The notes under the pieces were generated by a model. The model saw nothing but the letters and a program-made list of their open reading frames with translations. It had not been told where the DNA came from and made no database searches. The translations under genes were made by a program, and so were the position numbers. From Lentisphaerae bacterium ADurb.Bin082 (GTDB taxonomy: Bacteria; Verrucomicrobiota; Lentisphaeria; Oligosphaerales; Oligosphaeraceae), in assembly GCA_002070945.1 (NCBI GenBank), contig MWEG01000049.1, forward strand, positions 1-44,978: a stretch of DNA of 44,978 nt, in the 5' to 3' direction. This document shows, piece by piece, positions 34,864 through 44,202 of the stretch. How positions within the stretch are numbered: position 1 is the stretch's first letter; every line of letters starts with the position of its first letter.

Positions 34864-36702
34864 TTATTGGGTTTTCTGGATGCCGAGGACGTGGATGAGC
34901 GGCAATCGCCAGGCCGGCGGCTTGACATCTCGTCCGGTTACGATGACATCAGCGCCTTCCCATTGATTCAAATCAAGGCGCTGGCTGCGCAGGTAGCAGA
35001 TAGGCACTAGGCCGCGGTTGGTGACTTCGCAGAGTACATGCGTGGCCTCGGGGGTCGCATTGCGTTGCAGGGAGATGACCCGTCCTGAGTGCTGCGCCAT
35101 TTTGGGCAGCCCTGGTTCGCCAACGGCCTTGCTGCGGGCGGCAGCCTCCTTGGCCAGGCGTTCTTCTTCCTCCTTGGCCTTGGCTGCTTCCTCCTTGGCC
35201 TTCAGCTCGGCGGCCTCAGCCTCGGCGCGGGCTTTTTTCTCCTGCTCCAGGCGGGCGGCCTCAGCAGCAGCACGGCGGGTGGCGGCCTCCTCCGCTGCTT
35301 TGACGGCCGCAGCTGCCTTGGCTTCCTCTTCCTTGATTTTCTGCTCCGCAGCCAGTCGGCGCTCTTCCGCTTCCTTGGCGGCAGCCTTGAGGCGCGCTTC
35401 TTCCTCCTTGGCCTTCTGCTCAGCGGCGCGGCGCGCTTCTTCGGCAGCCAGGCGGGCGGCCTCGGCTTCTTTGGCCTTGGCCTCTGCCTTCTCTGCCTCT
35501 TCCTTCAATTTCTGCTCGGCGGCGAGACGTCGCGTTTCTTCCTCTTTGGCCTTCTGCTCCGCAGCCAGGCGCGCTTCTTCGGCTGCCTTGGCAATGGCGA
35601 TGGCCTTGGCCTCTTCCTCCTTGGCCTTTTTTTCAGCGGCCAGGCGGGCGGCTTCCGCAGCCTTGGCCGCTTCTGCGGCTTTAGCCTTCTCTTCCTTGGC
35701 CTTCTGCTCGGCAGCCAAGCGAGCTGCTTCCGCGGCCTTGGCGGCTTCGACAGCTTTGGTTTCTTCTTCCTTGAGCTTCTTCTCGGCGGCCAAACGTAGT
35801 TCTTCCGCTTCCTTGGCAGCGGCGATAGCGTCCTCCTTGGCCTTCAATTCAGCGGCCAGGCGTTTTTCCTCGGCGGCCTTCACGATCTCTGCGGCGTTGG
35901 CGGCCTGCACCGCCTTGGCAGCAGCGTCGGCCTGTTCCCGCGCAAGACGTTCGGCTTCGATGCGCTTGGCCTCCGCTTCCTTGGCGGCTTCCTTGGCCTT
36001 GGCAGCGGCTTCAGCCTGCATTTTGGCCTGGAGTTCGGCGGCCTGGCGCTTGGTCTCGGCTTCGGCAGCTGCATGCTTGCCCTGGGCGGCGCGCTCAGCT
36101 TCAGCCTTGGCCAGGGCAGCAATGCGGTCGGCCTCGGCCTTGGCCTTGGCCAGCTCCGCTTCCTGGCGGGCCTTTTCGGCCGCCCATTTTGCCGCTTCTG
36201 CCGCCGGTTGCTCAGCAGCCGCCGTGACGGTCGGCTCAGCCGGCTGGTCCAGAGCGACGTAGGCCGCATTCACCCAAGCCGTGGCTTCCGGAGGAACCTT
36301 CACACGACGCCAGTTTTCCAGGACTTCGAGCACCTCCAGCTTGACCCCCTTGCCAGCTTTGGCAAAGGCAGAGAAAACCAGTCCCGGCCCAGCATGCAAT
36401 CGGCATGGCTCCTTCTGGACAACGTTGTTTTCATCCAGGGTGTCGGCCGTCACCCAGCCATGCACAGTTTCCGGCAGACGCACTTCATACCAGTCCTCTA
36501 GTCGGCTGACTACCATCAGGCGTGTGCCTTGGTTGAAGCTGCCGAGGTTCTCGAAAGAGGTGCCGGGCCGAGCCCGAATGTTGACTTGCGACCCGGTCAC
36601 CGTTCCCATGCCGGGAAAGGAAGACTCGGCCTGAGCCGCTAACCAGGACGCGCTGAACAGCCATGCGCTGAGCAGGAACAGACTAAACCATGTTTTCTGC
36701 AT
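34864..36702 (-). CDS. Secreted protein with two SH3 domains and a long Ala/Glu/Lys coiled coil (TolA-like)
   Basis: The 612-residue protein has a signal peptide (residues 1-24), two bacterial SH3 domains (about 34-89 with SQVNIRARPG, and 95-150 with PCRLHAGPG), a roughly 385-residue run of Ala, Lys, Glu and Arg that must be one long helix (about 160-545), and a small C-terminal globular part with VLCEVTNRGL and ADVIVTG. The ATG at 36702 has AAGGAG eight bases upstream and starts the signal; the longer frame to 36828 lacks these. Bacterial SH3 domains often bind peptidoglycan, and the helix could span the periplasm as in TolA. Wall attachment is inference. It is followed by a strong terminator. 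Confidence 0.85.
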   Translation of the reverse strand: MQKTWFSLFLLSAWLFSASWLAAQAESSFPGMGTVTGSQVNIRARPGTSFENLGSFNQGTRLMVVSRLEDWYEVRLPETVHGWVTADTLDENNVVQKEPCRLHAGPGLVFSAFAKAGKGVKLEVLEVLENWRRVKVPPEATAWVNAAYVALDQPAEPTVTAAAEQPAAEAAKWAAEKARQEAELAKAKAEADRIAALAKAEAERAAQGKHAAAEAETKRQAAELQAKMQAEAAAKAKEAAKEAEAKRIEAERLAREQADAAAKAVQAANAAEIVKAAEEKRLAAELKAKEDAIAAAKEAEELRLAAEKKLKEEETKAVEAAKAAEAARLAAEQKAKEEKAKAAEAAKAAEAARLAAEKKAKEEEAKAIAIAKAAEEARLAAEQKAKEEETRRLAAEQKLKEEAEKAEAKAKEAEAARLAAEEARRAAEQKAKEEEARLKAAAKEAEERRLAAEQKIKEEEAKAAAAVKAAEEAATRRAAAEAARLEQEKKARAEAEAAELKAKEEAAKAKEEEERLAKEAAARSKAVGEPGLPKMAQHSGRVISLQRNATPEATHVLCEVTNRGLVPICYLRSQRLDLNQWEGADVIVTGRDVKPPAWRLPLIHVLGIQKTQ

Positions 36703-36757
36703 TGCCTTACTCCTTAAAAGTCTGAAGTCACGCGGCGCAAATGGCGCACCAGCGCCC

Positions 36758-38191
36758 TTACTCCTTGCCATCCCAGCAATAGGTGCACAGCTTCTCGCGG
36801 GGCAGCCCAATCGCCGCAACCAAATCATCCAGCTTCTGATATTTCAAGGTCGTCAACTTCAAGTCGCTCCTGATTTCTTCAACCATCCGCAAATAGCATT
36901 CGCTGGCATCGTTACAGTATTCCGACAGCCGAGAATTGCAATTGCCCTCCAAGGCGAATATTGCCTTCCGACTCGCTAAAGCCATGATATTGTGAGCCCG
37001 TGAAAAATTCAGAAACTTGCAGTTGAACATGATGGGCGGGCAGGCGCAGCGGACGTGGACTTCGCGGGCGCCCATGTCCTTCATGAGGATTTTGAAGGTC
37101 TCGCGCAGCTGAGTGCCGCGCACGATGGAGTCCTCGCAGAAGAGCAGCCGCTGGCCGCGGATCATGTCCTCGATGGGCAGCAACTTCATTTTGGCGATCA
37201 GCTTGCGCGTGATCTGGTCGCTGGGGATGAAGCTGCGCGGCCAAGTCGGCGTGTATTTGACAAAGGCGCGCTTGTACGGCACCGGCGTCCGGCTCGGCTG
37301 GCAGCAAGAGGCGTTGGCATAGCCTAAGGCGTGGGCAGTGCCAGAGTCAGGAATCCCGGCAACGCCGTCGACGACGAGGTCGCTGTCCCGCTCAGCCAGC
37401 TTGGCGCCGCAGCGGTAGCGTGCATTTTCGACGTTGATGCCTTCGTATGACGACGCCGGAAAGCCATAGTAGACCCAGAGGAAGGCGCAGATTTGCATGC
37501 GGTCTTGGGGCGGTAGGACTTGGGTCATGCCGTCGCTGGTCAATAGCACTGCTTCGCCTGGCCCGAGCCAGTGTTTCACTTGGTAGCCGAGATTGTAGAG
37601 TGCGCTGGTTTCGAGGGTGGCCGCATAGCTGCCTTCTTTTTCGCCGATCACCACCGGCGTCCGCCCCAGCCGATCCCGGACAGCGTAGATGCCGTCTTTG
37701 ACCAGCAGGAGCATGGAGCAGGAACCCTGTACCTTGTCCTGGGCCAGCTTGATGCCATCCTTGAACGTGTCACCTAAGCTGATGAGCGACGCCACCATCT
37801 CGGTCGGGTTGATGCCGGTGCCGGTCTTTTCGCAAAAATGGGCGCGGTGTTCTTCGCTAAAGGCATTTTTGCTCAGCTTAGCCAGATTCTTGACTGCGCC
37901 GACCATGGTGATGCCGTAGGTGCCTAGGCGCGAGAACACAATCAGCGGCTGGTCGCCGGTGTCGCTGATTGAGCCAATGCCTATTTTGCCTTTCAGGCGC
38001 TCGACGTCATATTGGAACTTGCTGCGGAACTGCGCATTGGTGATGTCGTGGATCGAGCGTTGCAGGCCGCCTCGCCTGCCCCAGACCAGCATGCCGCCGC
38101 GCTGGTTGCCCAGGTGCGAATGATAGTCAGTGCCGAAAAAGAGGTCTCTAGTGCAATTTTCTTTCGAGACAACGCCGAAAAAGCCGCCCAT
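36758..38191 (-). CDS. Amidophosphoribosyltransferase-like protein without the N-terminal catalytic Cys
   Basis: The 477-residue protein has PurF architecture: an Ntn-type glutaminase domain (YHSHLGNQRGGM) and a phosphoribosyltransferase domain with the PRPP loop LFCEDSIVRGTQL. Normal PurF has Cys as the first residue of the mature enzyme to hydrolyse glutamine. Here the start is MGGFFGVVSKENC, and Cys13 cannot take that role. I recall similar MGGFFG proteins in Bacteroidetes and Clostridia annotated as PurF-like, so this looks like a family trait, not a local mutation. It may use ammonia, or act outside purine synthesis. It sits between asnS and the SH3 protein gene. Confidence 0.8.
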   Translation of the reverse strand: MGGFFGVVSKENCTRDLFFGTDYHSHLGNQRGGMLVWGRRGGLQRSIHDITNAQFRSKFQYDVERLKGKIGIGSISDTGDQPLIVFSRLGTYGITMVGAVKNLAKLSKNAFSEEHRAHFCEKTGTGINPTEMVASLISLGDTFKDGIKLAQDKVQGSCSMLLLVKDGIYAVRDRLGRTPVVIGEKEGSYAATLETSALYNLGYQVKHWLGPGEAVLLTSDGMTQVLPPQDRMQICAFLWVYYGFPASSYEGINVENARYRCGAKLAERDSDLVVDGVAGIPDSGTAHALGYANASCCQPSRTPVPYKRAFVKYTPTWPRSFIPSDQITRKLIAKMKLLPIEDMIRGQRLLFCEDSIVRGTQLRETFKILMKDMGAREVHVRCACPPIMFNCKFLNFSRAHNIMALASRKAIFALEGNCNSRLSEYCNDASECYLRMVEEIRSDLKLTTLKYQKLDDLVAAIGLPREKLCTYCWDGKE

Positions 38192-38262
38192 GTCTTTGTC
38201 CTTGTTGATTGAGTTGGCAGCGGGCCGGGGCTGACGCGAGCGCCTCCGGCTTCTACGACGGC

Positions 38263-39660
<1,398 letters not shown>

Positions 39661-39723
39661 CTGAACATGCTCCTTAAATTAAAGGCAAAAATATATAATA
39701 TAGCACTATTGGAAATATTTTTG

Positions 39724-39756
39724 GTGGACGAGGCGGACATTGTGGACGCGGTGGAC
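39724..39756 (+). repeat. GTGGAC nonamer repeat, copy N6
   Basis: Four units with GTGGAC or GCGGAC cores lie at exact 9-base spacing, with GAG, ATT and GCG spacers. It lies at the left edge of the 39661-40240 repeat island, next to repeat M2. Confidence 0.85.
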
Positions 39757-39767
39757 GTAATGCGTCA

Positions 39768-39912
39768 GTCTTCTGTAGTGCCTTTACAAGGCACCACTTT
39801 CGGGGTGCGCCTATCCCCAGGCTGAAGCCTGGGGTTAAGCATGGTTAAGCGCCTACGGCGCAAGGTGGCATGACTGTAAGCATGATACAATTTTGCCGAC
39901 TGAAGGCTCATT
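39768..39912 (-). repeat. Structured dispersed repeat M, copy M2
   Basis: Inverted, near-identical match to 9299-9449. Stems on the plus strand are GTGCCTT-TAC-AAGGCAC, CCCCAGGCT-GA-AGCCTGGGG and GCGCC-TAC-GGCGC. The middle stem is perfect here, while M1 has one changed base pair, so the hairpin shape is retained in both copies. Confidence 0.85.
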
Positions 39913-39916
39913 GAAT

Positions 39917-40028
39917 TATGTATCGCCCTTTCAGGGCTCAAAATTATAATCCGTCTCACCCAGGGCGGTGCGTCCCCTGGCGGGGCCGCTTGCCCTGGGC
40001 TGGTATGTCTCGCTCCGTTGGGGCTTTT
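39917..40028 (+). repeat. Structured dispersed repeat P, copy P2
   Basis: Same orientation and shared blocks as P1 (TATCGCCCTTTCAGGGCTCA, CACCCAGGGCGG, GCCCTGGGCTGGTATGTC). It is followed by a GCCGC-TTC-GCGGC hairpin (40030-40042) and by two AATCTGCG words 18 bases apart (40072-40097). With M2, N6 and H5 it makes 39661-40240 a 580-base island with no gene. Confidence 0.8.
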
Positions 40029-40110
40029 TTGCCGCTTCGCGGCTGGTTTCCCTGTACAACACACCCTAAAAAATCTGCGTCATCAGCGTAATCTGCGGAT
40101 AAAACAACAG

Positions 40111-40236
40111 TTCCTCGCCCCTAATGAATTATGAATTATGAATTATGAATTATGAATTATGAATGACAAATGCGTCTTCAGCATTCAGCATTCAGCATTC
40201 AGCATTCAGCATTCAGCATTCAGCATTCAGCATTCA
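40111..40236 (-). repeat. Heptamer fold-back repeat, copy H5
   Basis: Reading the plus strand: a TCCTCGCCCCTAATG box, five AATTATG-type units, AATGACAAATGCGTCTTCAGC, then seven ATTCAGC units and ATTCA. It ends five bases before the reverse complement of the dacA-like gene's TGA stop, the same side as in H2 and H3. Confidence 0.9.
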
Positions 40237-40240
40237 CCTC

Positions 40241-41248
40241 TCACAGCGTATACACCCATTCGATCAGCGCTTTGCCCAGGTTATCTCTTGCTGCCTTGTC
40301 TGGGCATCCGCAGAGTACGACCACCACTCGTCGGCTGTTACGTTCGCAAGTGGCTGCTATGCAGTATCCGGCCTTGTCTGTCATGCCGGTTTTCATGCCG
40401 TTCACGCCTTGGCATGTTTTCAGCAGCGTGTTCGTCGTATCCAGGAAGAATTTCTTATTAGTATTTTCGCGTATATATTCCCTGGTGACTGAGGTCCATT
40501 TCACGACTTCTGGCACATCCATGAGTATTCCTGCCAGGTAGGCCAGTTCTTGCGGTGCGCCCATGCATTCGCCCTTGGCGCTGGGCAGCCCGTGGGTGTT
40601 GTGGAAGAGCAGGCGTCGGCATCCGAGCAGTGCGGCTTGTTCATTCATGCGGGTGACAAAGGCCGCTTCGCTGCCGTTGCCGAGGAATTCGCCGAGCAGG
40701 TAGGCGCAGTCGTTGGCGCTTCGGATCAGGATGCATTTGAGCAATTCGTCGATAGTGAAGGTTTCGCGCGGGTCGAGCCAGACTTGGCGTCCGCCTACGG
40801 CGGCAGCCGTCCGCGTCACCGGCACAACCGTGTTCAATGACATCGTCCCTTGCGACTCCTTGATCTCCTTGACAGCCAGAAACGCCGTCATCATCTTGGT
40901 CATGGAGGCCATCGGCTGCATGTCCAAGGGGCGCTTGGCCCAGAGGATCGAGCGCGAACTGAGATCAATCGCGATGCCGCCGGTGCATTTTTCGGTCATG
41001 GCGGCCACTTTAGCAGGCAGGGCCTGCTGGCGGTCTGTGAAATAGGCGTCCGAATACGGCGCAAAAGCCAGTCCGGCAGCTGGTGACGGCGACGGCGGGC
41101 TTTCCTGGCTGAGGGCTGTTTCCGCAGGCGCAGCCTGCTCGGCTGGCGTCTCCGTGGCGGCATCGTCACTGCATCCCTTGAAGATGGCGAGGATGAGGAA
41201 CGCATGCACGGCGACGACGGCCAGGGCGATCAGAAATTTTTGGGCCAT
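40241..41248 (-). CDS. D-alanyl-D-alanine carboxypeptidase (PBP5/DacA family)
   Basis: The 335-residue serine penicillin-binding protein trims the terminal D-Ala from peptidoglycan stem peptides. Its three active-site motifs are present: SMTK (Ser115, Lys118), SAN in IRSANDCAYLLGEF, and KTG in MNGMKTGMTDKAGYC. Instead of the usual C-terminal amphipathic anchor it has an N-terminal membrane helix (about 5-23) followed by an Ala/Pro/Glu-rich linker, so it is tethered by its N-terminus. The C-terminal beta domain of classical PBP5 is missing; the protein ends soon after the catalytic domain. GGAG lies seven bases before the ATG. Confidence 0.92.
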   Translation of the reverse strand: MAQKFLIALAVVAVHAFLILAIFKGCSDDAATETPAEQAAPAETALSQESPPSPSPAAGLAFAPYSDAYFTDRQQALPAKVAAMTEKCTGGIAIDLSSRSILWAKRPLDMQPMASMTKMMTAFLAVKEIKESQGTMSLNTVVPVTRTAAAVGGRQVWLDPRETFTIDELLKCILIRSANDCAYLLGEFLGNGSEAAFVTRMNEQAALLGCRRLLFHNTHGLPSAKGECMGAPQELAYLAGILMDVPEVVKWTSVTREYIRENTNKKFFLDTTNTLLKTCQGVNGMKTGMTDKAGYCIAATCERNSRRVVVVLCGCPDKAARDNLGKALIEWVYTL

Positions 41249-41291
41249 TATGATTCTCCGGGGAAATGTACACAGTATAGTGGGGGAGCAT

Positions 41292-42566
41292 TCAGGGCGA
41301 GGCGTCTGGCATTGTCGCCTCGGCGGCTGGTTCTGCCTCTGGCTGGCGTGGTCGGCGTGGTCGGCGTCGGCGTTTTCGTGGCAGGCGGCCAGCGCCGCTG
41401 GTAGCTGGCTGGCCCGGCTCCGGCAGGTTTTGCATTAGCGCCGGGTCCCAGCGGCAGGATTCGACCAGCAGGCGCAGCAGCTCGCGGCCGTATTTGTAGT
41501 CTGGCTGCTGCGCCAGGTAGTCAATCTGCACGCCCTCGGCCAGGGGCGGCACCATCAGGATCATCGCCCGGATGCGCGCGGTCAGGACATGCGGCAAGAC
41601 AAAGCCGTCATAGAAGGAACGGATGGCATGGCCGCATTGTTTGTTCATCGTTGAATCCCAAAGCGGAAAAACGCCGTTGTCGTGCGTGCGCAGGATGTTC
41701 ATCACGTACGGCAGGCATGGCGTGGCCAAGGCCAGCGCCCGCGAGGTGGAATAGTCGCCCTTTTTGGTCGCCCGATCGCGCGCTTGCAGCATGCCCAGCG
41801 CTATCCGGCCAGGCGGCTTGTCCCAAATGCTGGCCAAGCCAGGCCATAACGTTGACAGCAGCCCGTGCTGGCGGCAAGTCTGCAAAATCGCCCCGGCGCA
41901 GTCAGTCTGGAAAATCTTCAGAAGCTCGTCAAAGAGGCGGGCCACAGACGCCTGCCGGATGCGTCCGCACAAGCGGCTGATGGCTGCTTCCGTCTCTGGC
42001 GCCAAGGTCATTTGGTGCATGCCAACGAGCTTGAGGGCGCGGAGCATGCGGACTGGGTCTTCAGTGAATCGCGTCTCGGCCTGGCCGATGGTTCGCACCA
42101 TGCGTTGTTCGATGTCTTTCAAGCCGCCAGTGAAATCGATGATGCCGCGGTCGCCGATGACGTCAAGATACAAGGCGTTGACGGTGAAGTCGCGGCGTTG
42201 GGCGTCTTCCTCGATGGCGCCGTATTCGTTGTCGCTCCAGATGACGACGCCGTCGTCGTCGTCGCGGGCGCAGCGTTCGTCGGCGGTGGGTTGGCGCCGG
42301 AACGTGCTGACTTCGTAGTAGGAATCGCGGGCGGCGAAGACATGGGCCAGCTTGAAGCGCCGGCCGATGATGTGGCAGCGGCCCCTGCCGAACACCGCCC
42401 GCACCTGCTCCGGCGTCGCCGACGTCGCGATGTCGAAGTCCTTCGGCGTGCGCCCGAGCAGCAGGTCGCGAACGGCGCCGCCGACAATGTAGGCCTCGTA
42501 GTTGTTCTGGGTCAGCCGGCGGATGATCTCCACGGCGGCTGGACGGATTTGCGAGCGGATGGGCAT
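41292..42566 (-). CDS. pcnB: Poly(A) polymerase / CCA-adding family protein (PcnB-like)
   Basis: The 424-residue protein begins with the class II nucleotidyltransferase core YIVGGAVRDLLLGRTPKDFDIAT (Asp43 and Asp45 bind metal), then RRDFTVNALYLD and GGLKDIEQRMVRTIG. After about residue 345 there is no CCA-enzyme tail but a strongly basic segment, RKRRRRPRRPRQ, as at the end of E. coli PcnB, which suggests RNA binding and poly(A) addition rather than CCA repair. The start is set at 42566; a longer frame lacks support, and no good ribosome binding site is seen. Base composition rises sharply within the gene: line 41641-41700 has 31 G+C in 60, line 42241-42300 has 45. Confidence 0.85.
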   Translation of the reverse strand: MPIRSQIRPAAVEIIRRLTQNNYEAYIVGGAVRDLLLGRTPKDFDIATSATPEQVRAVFGRGRCHIIGRRFKLAHVFAARDSYYEVSTFRRQPTADERCARDDDDGVVIWSDNEYGAIEEDAQRRDFTVNALYLDVIGDRGIIDFTGGLKDIEQRMVRTIGQAETRFTEDPVRMLRALKLVGMHQMTLAPETEAAISRLCGRIRQASVARLFDELLKIFQTDCAGAILQTCRQHGLLSTLWPGLASIWDKPPGRIALGMLQARDRATKKGDYSTSRALALATPCLPYVMNILRTHDNGVFPLWDSTMNKQCGHAIRSFYDGFVLPHVLTARIRAMILMVPPLAEGVQIDYLAQQPDYKYGRELLRLLVESCRWDPALMQNLPEPGQPATSGAGRLPRKRRRRPRRPRQPEAEPAAEATMPDASP

Positions 42567-42597
42567 GATGGAGTGGTGTGAGCGGGTTGGAGGATGG

Positions 42598-43299
42598 TTA
42601 TGCCTGCCAGCCGGGCAGGCACGGCTGCGCCGACGCCGGGGCCGGCAGCAGGTCACGGACGGGCGCGAAGGACCGGCGGTGCAGCGGGCAGGGGCCGAGT
42701 TCGCGCAGCGCCCGGAGGTGCTCCGCGGTGCCGTAGCCCTTGTGCCGGGCAAAGCCGTAGCCGGGGTACTCGCGGTCGTAGGCGCACATCAGGTGGTCGC
42801 GGTGGGTCTTGGCGATGATGCTGGCCGCGGCGATGCTCGCCGAGGACGCGTCGCCCTTGACGATGGCCTTGGCCGGAAACGGAAACGGCCGCACCGGCAG
42901 CCCGTCGATGAGAACCAGGCCGGGCGGGACGGGCAGGGCGGCGGCGGCCTCGCGCATGGCTTCGTGCGTGGCCCGGAGGATGTTCACTTCGTCGATGCGG
43001 CCGGCGTCGCGAACGGCAAAGGCGATCATGACGCCCGGGGCGGTGCGCAAAGCCGACGCCAGCTCTTCGCGTTCCGCCGCGGTCAGCGCCTTCGAGTCGG
43101 CCACCGCCAGGGCGAAGCCGCGCTCCGGCAGGATGACCGCGGCGGCGACGACCGGCCCGGCCAGAGGGCCGCGGCCGGCTTCGTCAACCCCGGCCAGGAC
43201 CAGCCCGGGATGCGCCCGCCGCGCTTCGCGCTCGTGCTCGAACATGTCTCGCTCGATGGTGTCTGTCGTCGTGCGCACGCTGTCCTTGCCTTGGGCCAT
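42598..43299 (-). CDS. rnhB: Ribonuclease HII
   Basis: The enzyme cuts RNA from RNA-DNA hybrids and single ribonucleotides from DNA. Its metal-site blocks are present: GVDEAGRGPLAGPVV (Asp and Glu), DSKAL, the LIDGLPV Asp, and SASIAAASIIAKTHRD. The exact start is uncertain: ATG at 43299 gives 233 residues, ATG at 43245 gives 215, and the open frame reaches 43383; none has a convincing ribosome binding site. It is very GC-rich (line 42601-42660 has 48 G+C of 60). It lies after rplS, as in many bacteria where rplS and rnhB are neighbours. Confidence 0.92.
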   Translation of the reverse strand: MAQGKDSVRTTTDTIERDMFEHEREARRAHPGLVLAGVDEAGRGPLAGPVVAAAVILPERGFALAVADSKALTAAEREELASALRTAPGVMIAFAVRDAGRIDEVNILRATHEAMREAAAALPVPPGLVLIDGLPVRPFPFPAKAIVKGDASSASIAAASIIAKTHRDHLMCAYDREYPGYGFARHKGYGTAEHLRALRELGPCPLHRRSFAPVRDLLPAPASAQPCLPGWQA

Positions 43300-43416
43300 C
43301 CGATGTAACCGGTCACCCATTGATAATGGCGGTCCTAACGGCCTGGCACGCCAAGGTGGCGCCTCAGGCCCTGAGGCGCCCAAGCGTTGACTCCTCTATC
43401 GCTCAATTCTCAATGG

Positions 43417-43613
43417 CTCCTATGTTACATGGCCGGATAACCGGGGAATGGGGAGCAGGCTAAAGCCTGAACACCATACGCCGCCGCCCACCCAAGGAGC
43501 CTGTAACCTGCAAATTGTCCCAGCGGAGCGCCGGGTTGTACACTCCTATGTTACATGGCCGGATAACCGGGGAATGGGGAGCAGGCTAAAGCCTGAACAC
43601 CATACGCCGCCGC
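43417..43613. repeat. 71-bp direct repeat, two copies 126 bases apart
   Basis: Positions 43417-43487 and 43543-43613 are identical over 71 bases, beginning CTCCTATGTTACATGG and ending in CCGCCGC. Each copy contains AGGCTAAAGCCT, a 5-bp hairpin. A 55-base spacer separates them. Because 126 is a multiple of three, a chance open frame repeats a short peptide here; I do not call it a gene. The whole 43300-43650 interval holds no other gene. Confidence 0.92.
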
Positions 43614-43652
43614 GTCGCCTTGCTTTGCCTTCAGCCTGGGAAAAACAGTAAA

Positions 43653-43677
43653 GGCGGCACCTGCGTGCCGCCTTTTT
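43653..43677. terminator. Strong stem-loop with T-run between rplS and rnhB
   Basis: GGCGGCAC (43653-43660) pairs with GTGCCGCC (43665-43672) around CTGC, with TTTTT directly after on the plus strand. On the minus strand, the direction of rplS, the stem is followed by TTTACTGTTTTT. It can end transcription in either direction and probably separates the trmD-rplS transcript from rnhB. Confidence 0.8.
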
Positions 43678-43771
43678 GGCGGGGGTCAATACCGGAATAT
43701 GGGCACGCGGTGCCGGAAACATGCCCGCGGCGCCCGGGGGGCCAGGCCGCCGCGAGGGAAGTTGTATGGAC

Positions 43772-44119
43772 TCAATGCAGGCGCTTTTCCTTGACGCGGG
43801 CGGCGTTGCCGACTTCGCCACGCAGGTAGTACAGCTTGGCGCGGCGGACGCTGCCTTCGCGGATGCGTTTGAAACCGGCGATCCGGGGGGAATGGATCGG
43901 AATGATGCGCTCGACGCCCTGGCCGTGGGAGATCCGGCGCAGGGTGACCGTCTCCGCAATGCCGCTGCCGGTGCGGGCAATCACCGTGCCGGTGAACGCC
44001 TGGATGCGTTCCTTGCCGCCTTCAACGATGCGGACGTCGACCTGGACGGTGTCGCCAATCGCAAACGGCGTGATTTCGGGCTTCAGGTTTTCCTGACGCA
44101 GTGCTTCAATCGTGTTCAT
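43772..44119 (-). CDS. rplS: 50S ribosomal protein L19
   Basis: The 115-residue protein matches L19 end to end: PEITPFAIGDTVQVDVRI, QAFTGTVIARTGSGI, ETVTLRRISHGQGVERI and RRAKLYYLRG. It sits at the 30S-50S interface of the ribosome. AGGAG lies nine bases before the ATG. It follows trmD by 83 bases, the order seen in the rpsP-rimM-trmD-rplS cluster; rpsP and rimM would lie right of the window. Confidence 0.97.
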   Translation of the reverse strand: MNTIEALRQENLKPEITPFAIGDTVQVDVRIVEGGKERIQAFTGTVIARTGSGIAETVTLRRISHGQGVERIIPIHSPRIAGFKRIREGSVRRAKLYYLRGEVGNAARVKEKRLH

Positions 44120-44202
44120 GGGATGGTCTCCTGGTAGGGGTATGTCAGAGAAAAGGGATATGTTTGAGTTGTCGTGAAGAAGAAAAGAGGATGTGCCGGC
44201 GC

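Noticed and set aside
35018..36262. 414-codon Ser/Ala-rich open frame opposite the coiled-coil protein
   Set aside because: Mirror image of the Ala/Glu/Lys repeat codons; no start signal or fold.
40163..40492. Open frames giving AFSIQHS peptide repeats
   Set aside because: They translate the heptamer array and continue antisense into the dacA-like gene; no start site.
43448..43651. 67-codon frame with a repeated MGSRLKPEHHTPP peptide
   Set aside because: It is a by-product of the 71-bp direct repeat, whose 126-base period is divisible by three; no other gene-like feature.
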